Assembly: GCA_024196135.1 (NCBI GenBank) | Contig: JAMQCK010000586.1 | Span: 1 to 19,601, forward strand | Direction: 5' to 3' | Origin: Pleurotus ostreatus/Saccharomyces cerevisiae fusant | Taxonomy: Eukaryota > Opisthokonta | DNA length: 19,601 nt | Shown here: piece after piece, positions 1 through 9,005 of the stretch | Layout of the letters: every line of letters starts with the position of its first letter | Numbering within the stretch: the stretch's first letter is position 1 | Made by a program: the position numbers and the translations under genes | The notes under the pieces: model-generated | What the model was told of the DNA's origin: nothing | The model's input: only the letters and a program-made list of their open reading frames with translations | Database searches by the model: none

Positions 1-724
1 GTGCCCCCGTCCTTGCCTCCCCTCAGGGCTCATGAAAGTACCACCACTCGATAGGGACATTCAAAGCTACCTAGCCATCTATTTCCGAAGGGAAAGCACA
101 ACGTTTGGGGGAGTTACCCGGGAGTTTCGAAGATTTGGCGAGATTTTCGAAAGACCCGGTGAGATATAGTACATCCAACACGACGACTCTCAGCACAACT
201 ATCCCTTTGTCACATTGTATGTGGACCAGCTACCCGAGCAAGCTAGTAGGGAGGCGACCTGCTCTGGCCTCCGCGTATCAATGACCACTGGAGATTCTAC
301 GCTCGCTCAATAAGCGCTACTGCAAACATTTGTTTCGATCCCTGGGACGATCTACTGCAAAGGGTTGCTTATGATCACCGAAGCAGGTACACCCATTTCC
401 TCCTTGTACTCGGCGTTCTCGGGTCAGTGACTCCATGGATTCCATCTGTGTAGGAGGACTCCCAAAGGTCGATTCTGGGCAGGTGGTCTACGCAGCATGG
501 ACCCGGAATCACCGAAGTTCGATGTCTTGTGCGAATCTAACGACTCTTCTCTGCAAAATTCCCTTTCACCCTCGCTGGATATGGCTCGAGATAGCGGCAA
601 GATTGTTCTCGCCTGAGCCCCCCTGAGAACGTCTGTCTCGAGAAAGTATGGCGACGATCATGTTTCCCCGAGGAACAGCAGAATTCCGTGCGGACGCAGG
701 GGGACGTGTCGAGATCCGCAAGAG
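1..724. other. Upstream non-coding stretch, no gene recognised
   Basis: No open frame here has a recognisable domain or gene-like composition; the longest ones are under 75 codons and overlap one another on both strands. The stretch presumably holds the 5' regulatory region of the esterase that follows and the flank of a neighbour outside the window. Confidence 0.6.
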
Positions 725-730
725 TATAAA
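725..730 (+). promoter_or_regulatory. TATA box of the esterase gene
   Basis: A perfect TATAAA lies 58 bases before the esterase ATG. This spacing fits a fungal TATA promoter with a short leader. Inducible secreted-enzyme genes often have TATA boxes, so a regulated promoter is likely, but that is an inference. Confidence 0.65.
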
Positions 731-787
731 GAGCGACCTCACAATTCTGCAAACCTCTATTCCTCGCCTCAAAAGGACTCTTAGGAT

Positions 788-1752
788 ATGACTCTGCTCG
801 GCGCTGCGTTCACGGCTCTACTGGCGTTTTCGCCGCTCGCCTTGGGATTATCCTCCACCCTCGAGCAGGTCGATGACTTCGGCGACAACCCCACCAACGT
901 CGGCATGTACTTCTACAAACCAGAAAACGTGACCGAGAACCCCGCTCTCATCGTCGCCATCCACTACTGCACCGGCACGGGCACTGCGTACTTCGAGGGC
1001 ACGCCCTACGCGCAGCTCGCCGACGAATATGGCTTCATCGTCATCTACCCCAGCTCGCCCAACGAGGGCACCTGCTGGGACGTCAGCTCCTTCGAGACGC
1101 TCAAGCACGGCGCGGGCGGCGACAGCTACGGCATCGCCAACATCGTCGGCTACGCAAAGACCGAGTGGGGCGTCGACCCCGCGCGCGTCTTCGTCACCGG
1201 AACTTCGTCGGGAGGTAAGCTGCCAAAATCCCCTTCCCATCCTCATTCCTTCCCAAGGAAACCTCGCACTTACGCCGACGCCCCACAGCGATGATGACGA
1301 ACGTCCTCGCCGCCGCCTACCCCGACCTCTTCGCGGCCGGCATCGTCTACTCCGGCGTCGCCGCGGGCTGCTTCATGTCCTCCACCGGCGGCGTCGACGC
1401 GTGGAACTCGACCTGCTCGACCGGCGCGTCGACCGCGACGCCGGAGCAGTGGGCGAACGTCGTCCACGACATGTACCCGGACTACACCGGGGAGTACCCG
1501 CGCATGCAGGAGTACCACGGGACCGCGGACGATGCGCTTGAGTACCCGAACTTCGCGGAGGAGGTGAAGCAGTGGGCGGGCGTGTTCGGGTACGATGCGG
1601 AGAGCCCGGAGCAGACGCTGGAGGATACGCCGCTGAAGGGTTACACGATGTTTGTGTACGGTGACAGGCTGCAGGGGATCTCCGCTGAGGGCGTTGGGCA
1701 TACGGTACCTGTCCAGGGTGAAGAGGACCTCAAGTGGTTCGGTATCATTTGA
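788..1752 (+). CDS. Secreted CE1-type feruloyl/acetylxylan esterase (PHB-depolymerase-like)
   Basis: Exons 788-1214 and 1289-1752 are joined across a 74-base GT-AG intron, giving 296 residues. Residues 1-20 form a signal peptide, so the product should be secreted. The alpha/beta-hydrolase nucleophile elbow GTSSG is at 138-142 with Ser140 as nucleophile. The likely acid is Asp223 in HGTAD, and His280 lies in EGVGHTVP. Four cysteines (in HYCTG, GTCWD, AGCFM and NSTC) could form two disulfides. NVT and NST are possible glycosylation sites. The family hydrolyses ester side groups (acetyl or feruloyl) on plant xylan; which substrate applies here cannot be read from sequence. The protein ends at WFGII with no cellulose-binding module, so it is a single-domain form. 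The start is chosen for the signal peptide and the TATA box 58 bases upstream. The gene is complete and tail to tail with the next gene. Confidence 0.93.
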
Positions 1753-1870
1753 GGTCTCGCTCTGAAAAGCTGCGAAGGCACACAAATTTCCCTGGTGATA
1801 TCAGGGTTCACTGTACGATATTGTACTCAGCAAAAGTTCGTTGTACGTTGTTACGCCGTAATGGCGTGAA

Positions 1871-4240
1871 TTAGTCTATAAATTTGAGATCGGGTTCCTC
1901 GTCCATCTCATCCTCTGGTGCGCTCTCGACCTCATCCTCGTCTTCCTCTTGAGCCACCTCCAACTCGCTATGCCACTTCAACACTCGAGGATGAGCGCGA
2001 ACTCTACAAAGCAGCACGGTGAGTGCTATCCTACGAGCGCAGCAGACAAACTCACTTCGTAGGATCAAAATTCAAGACCTGCAACTGATCCATTCGCGTC
2101 GCGCGCGAGAGGGCGACGTAAGCTAAAGGCCCTCGTTAACCGCCGTCCTTCTATCAGTTCACTAACTAACACACCTTGTCCATACTCGAAAGTATTTTTG
2201 AGGTCTACCACCACCCGCTTCAGCGTCTGACCCTGCGACTTGTGCACGCTCAACGCCCACGCGTGAATGAGCGGGACCTGCCTTGCCATCAGCTTCTCGC
2301 CGCCAAAGTGCCCAATCCTTCACTCACCTGCACCCGCCTCGCCTCCATCCTTCCGTCCCCATTCTCCACCGTAAAGTCCTGCGGTATGCACAGTAACTCC
2401 CGCCCATTTTCAAACCGCACAAGAGGCCACACGCGCTCCTTGACGCTATCGAAGCTTTCCCGATCTCGGGCGCCTTGCGGAAGGTCAATTGTGGACATGC
2501 TGATTCCAGCGATGTCCAGTCGGTCGCGCCTGGCGTCAATCGGTGTCTTGAACGCAATGACGTGACCCACGGTGCCGTTGACTAGGACGCCTTGTACGAG
2601 GTTCTTGATGAGCATAACTTGCGCGCCAACCTAAAGAGGTGATTTCAGAGGAGGCTTTACCGACGCGTGCGTCACTCACTCGTAGCTCGATTTGCTTCGG
2701 GGCGATGGTGTTCCTGCTGAGCGATTCGAGCATCGCCTGCTCGGATAACGGCTGCCGATTCCCGTCAAAGCCCGCTGTGTCCGACGACTTGAAGGTCATG
2801 CCGGGCTCGGGCAGCTTTCGCAAGGGGATTATGTTGGCGTTGTCCACTTCCGCGTTGGTGGGATACCTTGTCAAGCGAGTGAGGCCGATCATCCCTGTAT
2901 AAAGTGGGTAGACGTACAATCTTGTCGGCTCGATGTCGTCCGAATATTGCACGGGGCGCGAGAGCTTTCGGAACGCCTGGATAGTCTCTGCGCTCAGCTT
3001 TCCGAAGCGCGCCTCGTTGAGCATGTTTACAAGAGCTGCAGTTTCCTGTTAGCGCTGTCGGGCGCTTACACGAAAGGGATGCACTCACGCTGCTCCTTCT
3101 GTCGGAACACTTCCTTCAGCATGATTGTCGAGCCCACACAGCGATTCCACGACTCGGCCTCAAAGGCAAACTTGATTGGTTCGCCTTGCTTATCTGGAAC
3201 CGGAGGCAACTGGAAGAAATCGCCCGAGAGTACAAGCTGTATTCCACCGAATGGCTTATCATTGTCACGAAGCCGGCGCGCACAGGCTTCCTGTTCAAAG
3301 CTCAGAAGATATCATCGAGTGCGAGTCATATCGACGTACCAGCATGTCGAACATCCTCGCATTCATCATCGAGACTGCCAAAGCGTCAGAAAGACCACAG
3401 CACGCCTAAGGCAAGGAGACTTTACTTTCGTCAACGATGAGCGTGTCGACCTCTTTCCACCGGTCTATGGTTTGTCGGCGCTTCTTCCTCTGGCCGATGT
3501 GCTTTCCGCCGAGGTCCTTGTCAAACTTGGAGTAGCCACTCCAAGAGTGCACCGTTATGCCACCTATGTTCACGGCGGCGATGCCAGTAGCGGCAGTGAC
3601 GGCCAGGCGGGAGGACGTCCTTCCGCCTTTGTAGTTGATGATCTCGCGCATGAGAAGCGACTTCCCCGTACCTGTGTTCACAAAGTCATGGCCTGCCAGT
3701 GACGAGTTTGGGCAAACTCACCAGCAGAGCCAGTAAAGAAGACGTTCTGTCCCTTCTTGACGCGGTTGAAAACCTGTTGTTGCGTCTTGGAAAGCTTCAC
3801 CGATGGCGTGAAGTACCTCGGTGGCAGAGGCGCAGGCGGTCGGACGGGTTCCGGGATGGGAAGCTTGTGCTCAGGTGACGCTGCAGCAGCAGCATACTCG
3901 CCCGGCTTCCCGACGAAGGCTGGGTGTACGGTCAGACAACCTCTCTCTATGCAATTCCGGAAAGCCGCATACGAGCGATGAAGTCTTCTGCTTCCTTCCT
4001 CGTCTGGAAGCCTTGATACAGGGCTCCAGAGCAACCTTTGACCTGGCGCATCGTCAGTAGGAATACGATAGTCAGCACTTGCGTACGTACCTGCTCCTCG
4101 CACTGCGATGCTAGTCAGTAAGGTCGCTCCTTGGACGACATAAGCGTGCCGACCTTGGTCCAAGACGTGAAAATATCCGGCCCATGGAAGCCAACCCTGA
4201 CAGCGTAGAATTTGGGCTTCGGTTTCTTCCCATTCGCCAT
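1871..4240 (-). CDS. RNase H1/viroplasmin-like domain fused to PIF1-family helicase, copy 1
   Basis: Hand-spliced exons (minus strand): 4240-4154, 4102-4091, 4042-3973, 3919-3722, 3671-3426, 3374-3340, 3290-3089, 3035-2918, 2866-2680, 2630-2328, 2277-2175, 2122-2056, 2003-1871. All phases agree and give 586 residues with no internal stop. Residues 10-57 form a caulimovirus-viroplasmin/RNase H1 N-terminal fold (FYAVRVG, W27, [18 protein letters not shown]), known in RNase H1 for binding RNA-DNA hybrids. A Pro/Ala-rich linker follows, then a superfamily 1 helicase: Walker A GSAGTGKS 120-127, TAATGIAA, Walker B LIVDE ending at 204, GDFFQLPP 239-246, VHKSQGQTL 497-505 and YVALSRAT 522-529. The C-terminal tail is strongly acidic. 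The family unwinds DNA 5'-3' using ATP and resolves G-quadruplexes and RNA-DNA hybrids; the role here is inferred. Donor 1 is a weak GTCGGC. An in-frame upstream ATG at 4324 could add 28 Arg-rich residues. Confidence 0.88.
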
Positions 4241-4308
4241 CACCTTGACCACTCCGCGCGACCTGAAACAAAGTTTTTCGAAGGAGAGCGTGAAGGTTTT
4301 CCGAAAGG

Positions 4309-4353
4309 CGCGTCGCGTTGCCATCAGTCCCGTGAGCGCGACGTCCCACGCCA
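4309..4353 (-). promoter_or_regulatory. Conserved block upstream of helicase copy 1
   Basis: This block matches one upstream of helicase copy 2 (6979-7029). Shared plus-strand pieces are GCGTCGCGT, CGTGAGCG and TCCCACGCCA in the same order. It lies about 70-115 bases before the chosen ATG. It also contains the alternative in-frame ATG (4324), so it could be either promoter or leader coding sequence. Confidence 0.4.
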
Positions 4354-4487
4354 CACCACTTACACGTGCACCCCGCCCTGCGCCATGTATACACGACAAT
4401 CCGGAAAACATAGGTATGTAGAAAGTATTGTACAGATATAAAAAATAATATACCCTAGATGACACAATGTACCGCTGGCGAGATAGA

Positions 4488-6899
4488 TTAACTCATAGTG
4501 AATGCGATATCGAACTCTTCGTCCATCTCCTCATCAGACAGGTACCCATCCTGCTGAGGCGCCACTGAGTGGTTGTACCACTCTAGGACGCGAGGGTGCG
4601 CTCGAACCCTGCGTTACAGTATGTCAAAACACGTTAGGCAGAGCTTGAAGGCGAAGACGTACTTCGATGGATGGAAATTTAAGACCTGTAATTGGTCCAT
4701 GCGCGTCGCTCGAGAAAGCGCGACGTAAGCTTGAATATCTGTCGTCAGCAAGTGACTGGGCAAGTTTATCAGGGTCGCGCACCTTGCCCATTCTCGAACG
4801 TCCTCCGCAAGTCAACCAAAACTCGCTCTAACGTCTGCCCTTGCGACTTATGCACGCTCAACGCCCACGCGTGAATAAGCGGTATCTATATCCTCAATCA
4901 GCCCACCACTCTCTCCTTCGTTTCCCATTCCCTCACAACTCACCTGTATCCGCATCGCCTCCATCTCCCCATCCGCGTTCTCGACCGTAAAATCCGACGG
5001 AATGACCAACAACTCCAGCCCATTCGCAAACTTCACCAGCGGCCACTCGAATTCCTTCGCGCGCTCGAGCTTCTCGCGGTCGTACTGGTTCTGCGGCACG
5101 CTCGGGTCGGAGTCGATGCCGGCGATGTCTTGCTTCTCGTCCCTTGCCTGCCTGGGCGTCTTAAAGCCGATGACGTGCCCGACGGAGCCATTGACCAAGA
5201 CGCCTTGAATGATGTTCTTGATGAGCATGACCTGCGCGCCGATCTGGGGAATGGTCAGTGATGCTCTGAAGCGCGCTGGCAGCGAACAGCACGTACCCGC
5301 AGCTCAACTTCCGGCAAGGAGATGGTCCGCTTCTCGAGCAGCGACTTCATCTGCGCCTCTGAGACACGTTTGCCATTGCTGTCGCGACCCGCACGGTCCG
5401 TCGAGCGGAAGATCTTGCCCGGGCCCGGAAGTTCGCGCAGGCGCTTCATGTTGGCGCCCTCCACCTCGACACGAGTAGAGTATCTACAAAAATCGTCAAG
5501 TTACTTCATGGTCAAGCATAACTAGCAGGGAAAACGTACAATCCCGTCGCCTCTATACCGTCGGTATACGTGACTGGCCGTGCCAACTGCCTGAACTTCT
5601 CGATAGTCTCAGGCCTCAAGTTCCCAAAGCGCATCTCATTGAGCATGTCAACGAAGGCTGCGCTTCATAAGTCGGTGCTCTTGAACCACAAACAAGAACA
5701 TACTTTGCTCCTTCTGACGGAAGACCTTCGTCAGAATGACTGGTGGTCCCATGCATGGGTACCATGACTCAGCGTCGAATGCGAACTTGACTGCCTTTCC
5801 GTCTAGCGGAACCGGCGGAAGCTGACAGAAGTCGCCGGAGAGGATGAGCTGAATGCCGCCAAAGGGCTTCTCGCTGTTGCGTACGCGGCGAGCGCATGTT
5901 TCCTAATTGAGGCAGAGCATGAAACAGTACGGCTCTAGACAGCGAAGTATGTTGGCGTACCAGCGCATCGAAGAGGTCACCGTCCAGCATCGAGACTGTT
6001 GATATGTCAGTCCTTCGAAGGTGGGACGTGCAGCAAACAACCCTCACTCTCGTCGATGATTAGTGTGTCCACCATCCGCCACCTCTCCAGCACTTTCTTC
6101 ATGACAGTTTGCCCCAACCCAAGCATCTTTCCAGCAAAGTCCCACCCGTCTTTGATACCCCGGCCGAGACCCGCCCACGAATGCAAGGTCGTGCCGCCGA
6201 TGTTGCATGCAGCGATACCGGTCGCGGCAGTGATGGCGAGACGAGCGGATATTCTCCCGCCTTTGTAGTTGATAATTTCGCGCATGAGGAGCGACTTTCC
6301 CGTTCCTAGTGGGTGCGCGAGCTGAGCAAGAATAGGAAGAAGAAACAACGTGGACGCACCCGCAGATCCGGTGAAGAAGACATTTTGCCCTCTCTTCACG
6401 CGGTTGAACACCTGCTGCTGTGTTTGCGAGAGTTTAACCGACGGCGTGTCTTTCGGTTGAGAAGGCGCTGGCGGCGCGACGTTTGCTTGCGGTCTAGGAG
6501 GCCCCGGCGCGGGCCGCGACGATGCAGTGGGTGCGGGTGGCGCAGGCGCCGGTGCATTGTTCACAAATGCTGGAGACTTCTGTAAGCATGCCTTCATTGC
6601 AGTGTCATGATCCTACGTACGAGCAATCCAATCCTCGGCTTCTTTCAAGGTCGCATGTCCTTTGTAGGAGTTACCGGGGAAGCGGCTCGTCTAGAAAATC
6701 ATGCAGTACAGCTCAAAAAACTGAGGAATATACGGACATTCCTGAGGCACTGTAATCCGGTTGAGCGGGTAAATCTAAGCGCAGGAAAGGGAGCAGATTG
6801 CTAACTTACATCTTCCCATGTCGTGTAGACTTTAGGACCTTCACGCCCGACCCTGACGGCGTAGTAGTTTTTCCTAGTGTACGACTTCGCTTTCGGCAT
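4488..6899 (-). CDS. RNase H1/viroplasmin-like domain fused to PIF1-family helicase, copy 2
   Basis: Hand-spliced exons (minus strand): 6899-6810, 6749-6738, 6690-6621, 6569-6360, 6305-6048, 5995-5961, 5902-5704, 5657-5540, 5483-5297, 5243-4944, 4885-4783, 4729-4663, 4608-4488. All phases agree, giving 589 residues with no stop. The order is: RNase H1/viroplasmin-like domain about 11-58 (YYAVRVG, W28, [19 protein letters not shown]); Pro/Ala linker about 59-98; helicase with Walker A GSAGTGKS 125-132, TAATGIAA 153-160, LIIDE 209-213, GDFCQLPP 248-255, VHKSQGQTL 504-512 and YVALSRAT 529-536. Seven exons (12, 70, 35, 118, 187, 103 and 67 nt) have exactly the same length as in copy 1, so this is a DNA-level tandem duplication. 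In the motif V exon 28 of 34 residues match copy 1. Phe in motif III of copy 1 is Cys here. It lies 247 bases upstream of copy 1 in the same direction and is divergent from the first F-box gene. A stop lies five codons upstream of the ATG, fixing this start unless a further 5' exon exists. Confidence 0.9.
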
Positions 6900-6978
6900 G
6901 ACCTTTCCTCGTTACGGTCTGCAGGAGGAGGCGCGAGAGTGAGATGTCCGAACCCGAGGTGAGGGTCGCTGGCAAGCC

Positions 6979-7031
6979 GCGTCGCGTCACAGTCACGATA
7001 TGGCCGCGTGAGCGGGAATTCCCACGCCAAT
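6979..7031. promoter_or_regulatory. Conserved upstream block and CCAAT motif in a divergent intergenic region
   Basis: The 308-base gap between helicase copy 2 (left) and F-box gene A (right) carries the block shared with copy 1 (6979-7029), ending in a CCAAT pentamer at 7027-7031. CCAAT boxes bind the Hap/NF-Y complex in fungi. The position suits a shared divergent promoter, but no TATA box is evident. Confidence 0.4.
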
Positions 7032-7207
7032 TAGGCGTCCATGACTTCAAAATACACGTGTGCGCCTCCTGCTCTTGACCTTCACGCCGCGATACAAGCC
7101 CTCTTCACAGACTTCGAGTTTAGATCTATAGCGCCACTACGCTACGGAGGGTGGGTCGCCTATAGACGATCATTACCGAAGTGGCTGACTGAACTATTCC
7201 GCCAGGC

Positions 7208-8818
7208 ATGGATGTGCTGAAAACCACACTCTGCGCGAAGTGCGACAACACGTTGTCCTGCTCCTACCCACCACCGCCAGATCTCGATCTTTTGCGCGAA
7301 AACTATGTCCCCTCTCTAGTCGAGAATGCTGCTATCGACAATCATATAGCAATTCTAGACGACTCTCTAGCAGTCATCGACGCTGAAATTGCGACCATCC
7401 ACACGCGTCTCGCGATCCTCCAGCGCCATCGCGCGCAGCTCGTCGAAAGCAAGCTCCGGAGGCAGGCTCTAGTTGCGCCCATCAGGCGTCTTCCATCAGA
7501 GCTGCTTGAGCTCGTCATCCGCGCTGCCTTACCGCCAAAATGGGCGACGGCCAGCAGCGGTACGACGCGTTTTCCGCTCCTGGAGACCTGCTCTCGGATC
7601 TGGCGTACAGCGCTCGCAATGCCTGACATATGGTGCAAGATAACCACAACGGAACTGCAGATTGGTGAACGCTTCTATGCGATCGCACAGCGGTATATGG
7701 ATCGCGCCGCGAGTCGTCCTGTGGACGTCTTGGACCTCTCACCGCACTTCCGGCAGGATAGCACATTCGACCGGTGGATGATCGCCCACATGGGTCGTCT
7801 GAGGAACGTTAAATGGGCCATCGACACCCGTGCCCTACCCGTGTCGCGCGTATCTGCGCCTTCACTGAAGAGCGCGATCCTCTACGCCGATTGGCACAAG
7901 GATGCCACCTTCTATCCGGTTCCCATTCTCACCTTCGTCGACGCCCCTCGCCTATCCACGGTCACTATACGCAACTGCATTTCCCCATCAATCTTTGATC
8001 TTCCTTGGACGCAACTTCAGAGCTTGACCATCGAGAGCGCTACGCTAAGCCCTGATGATCTGCGTACTCTGCTGTCTTGCGTGTCCCTCACGGAGCTCGA
8101 TGTCTGTGTCTCCAAGCGATTTGCGGCAGGGCACGACAATGCTTCGACTCATCCTCCCGTGGTCACGATGAATGCTTTGCACGTTCTCAAGCTTAGCGGT
8201 TGCGGCCATCTCTTCAGTGCACTCATTAACGCTCCAAACCTGCATGAGCTCTTCATGTGGGTACTTCCCATCCGCTTTGCTGATGCCTCGGACCTATTCG
8301 CGCAGTTTGCAACGTCCGTGCGCGCGATGCTCGAACGAAGTGTACCTCCCCTGTGCTCTCTGACTATGCATGGTTTTCCGTCCTGCATAGAAGACGGAGA
8401 ACTTGAAAACATTCTCTCTATCTTGCACCTGGTACCTCAGCTCAAGCGCCTGAAGCTGGGGTACAGCAGCATGGACATAGGCGACATACCGCTGCTCCGG
8501 AAGCTGACTTTCCGCCAAGACCAGCCCCTCCTCCTCCCTGAACTGGAGCACATCGCTCTCGAGTACAGCCGCACCAATTTACGGCCTTACCCTGGATGCG
8601 TGGATGTGCTGAAGGAGTTGGTGCTTTCCCGTTGGAAGGAGCCGGCGACTTCCCGCGAGGGCACAGTTGTAAGCGAAGTAGAGCCCACGGAGCGTATGTC
8701 GATCGGCTCGGACGCCTGCGAGCGCCCAGAGGGGTATCGCTGCAATATTCCGAGGGATTGGATCGCTGAGGTAGAGAAGGAGGGAATTATCGTCAATACG
8801 TTGGCGTGCGGCACTTGA
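7208..8818 (+). CDS. F-box/leucine-rich protein A
   Basis: A single exon of 536 residues from an ATG in good context. A short Cys-containing N-terminus (Cys9, Cys12, Cys18) is followed by a coiled coil at about 43-85 and an F-box-like motif starting near residue 91 (PIRRLPSELLELVIRAALP). Then comes a long region of irregular leucine-rich segments, with LKLSGCG, LINAPNL and LKELVLSRW as landmarks. This coiled coil plus F-box plus LRR-like layout is typical of large Agaricomycete F-box families. These proteins would bind Skp1 through the F-box and present targets to an SCF ubiquitin ligase; the target is unknown. It is the first of three tandem copies and is closest to the partial inverted copy at the right edge. 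A possible splice acceptor just before the ATG (CCGCCAG) leaves room for an upstream exon. Confidence 0.82.
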   Translation: MDVLKTTLCAKCDNTLSCSYPPPPDLDLLRENYVPSLVENAAIDNHIAILDDSLAVIDAEIATIHTRLAILQRHRAQLVESKLRRQALVAPIRRLPSELLELVIRAALPPKWATASSGTTRFPLLETCSRIWRTALAMPDIWCKITTTELQIGERFYAIAQRYMDRAASRPVDVLDLSPHFRQDSTFDRWMIAHMGRLRNVKWAIDTRALPVSRVSAPSLKSAILYADWHKDATFYPVPILTFVDAPRLSTVTIRNCISPSIFDLPWTQLQSLTIESATLSPDDLRTLLSCVSLTELDVCVSKRFAAGHDNASTHPPVVTMNALHVLKLSGCGHLFSALINAPNLHELFMWVLPIRFADASDLFAQFATSVRAMLERSVPPLCSLTMHGFPSCIEDGELENILSILHLVPQLKRLKLGYSSMDIGDIPLLRKLTFRQDQPLLLPELEHIALEYSRTNLRPYPGCVDVLKELVLSRWKEPATSREGTVVSEVEPTERMSIGSDACERPEGYRCNIPRDWIAEVEKEGIIVNTLACGT

Positions 8819-9005
8819 TACATCACATGCGGTCCGTTGCGTGTCCTCAGTGCGCGAACCCACTTCACAGTTCACTCAGTCTTTTAGCTTTCAATGTATC
8901 TATGATGATCTTGCCTACTGAATCTCAATGTCATCCCTGTTTGTCCTCGCTTGCCGTCACTTTAGTTCCGCTTCGGAGGATACCGAGAAACGTGGGCCTC
9001 CCGTG

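Noticed and set aside
3973..4240. An integrated caulimovirus, because the N-terminal domain is of the viroplasmin type
   Set aside because: Only this one fold is present; the same fold occurs in cellular RNase H1, and no other viral gene is nearby.
1871..4240. Helicase copy 1 as a pseudogene with many frame breaks
   Set aside because: Every break lies at a GT-AG intron shared in position and phase with copy 2, and the spliced frame has no stop.
1871..6899. A Helitron transposon, because PIF1-like helicase sequence is present
   Set aside because: No HUH-type Rep domain or replication-initiator motif is seen; the helicase is fused to an RNase H1-like domain and split by 12 conserved introns, as in a host gene.
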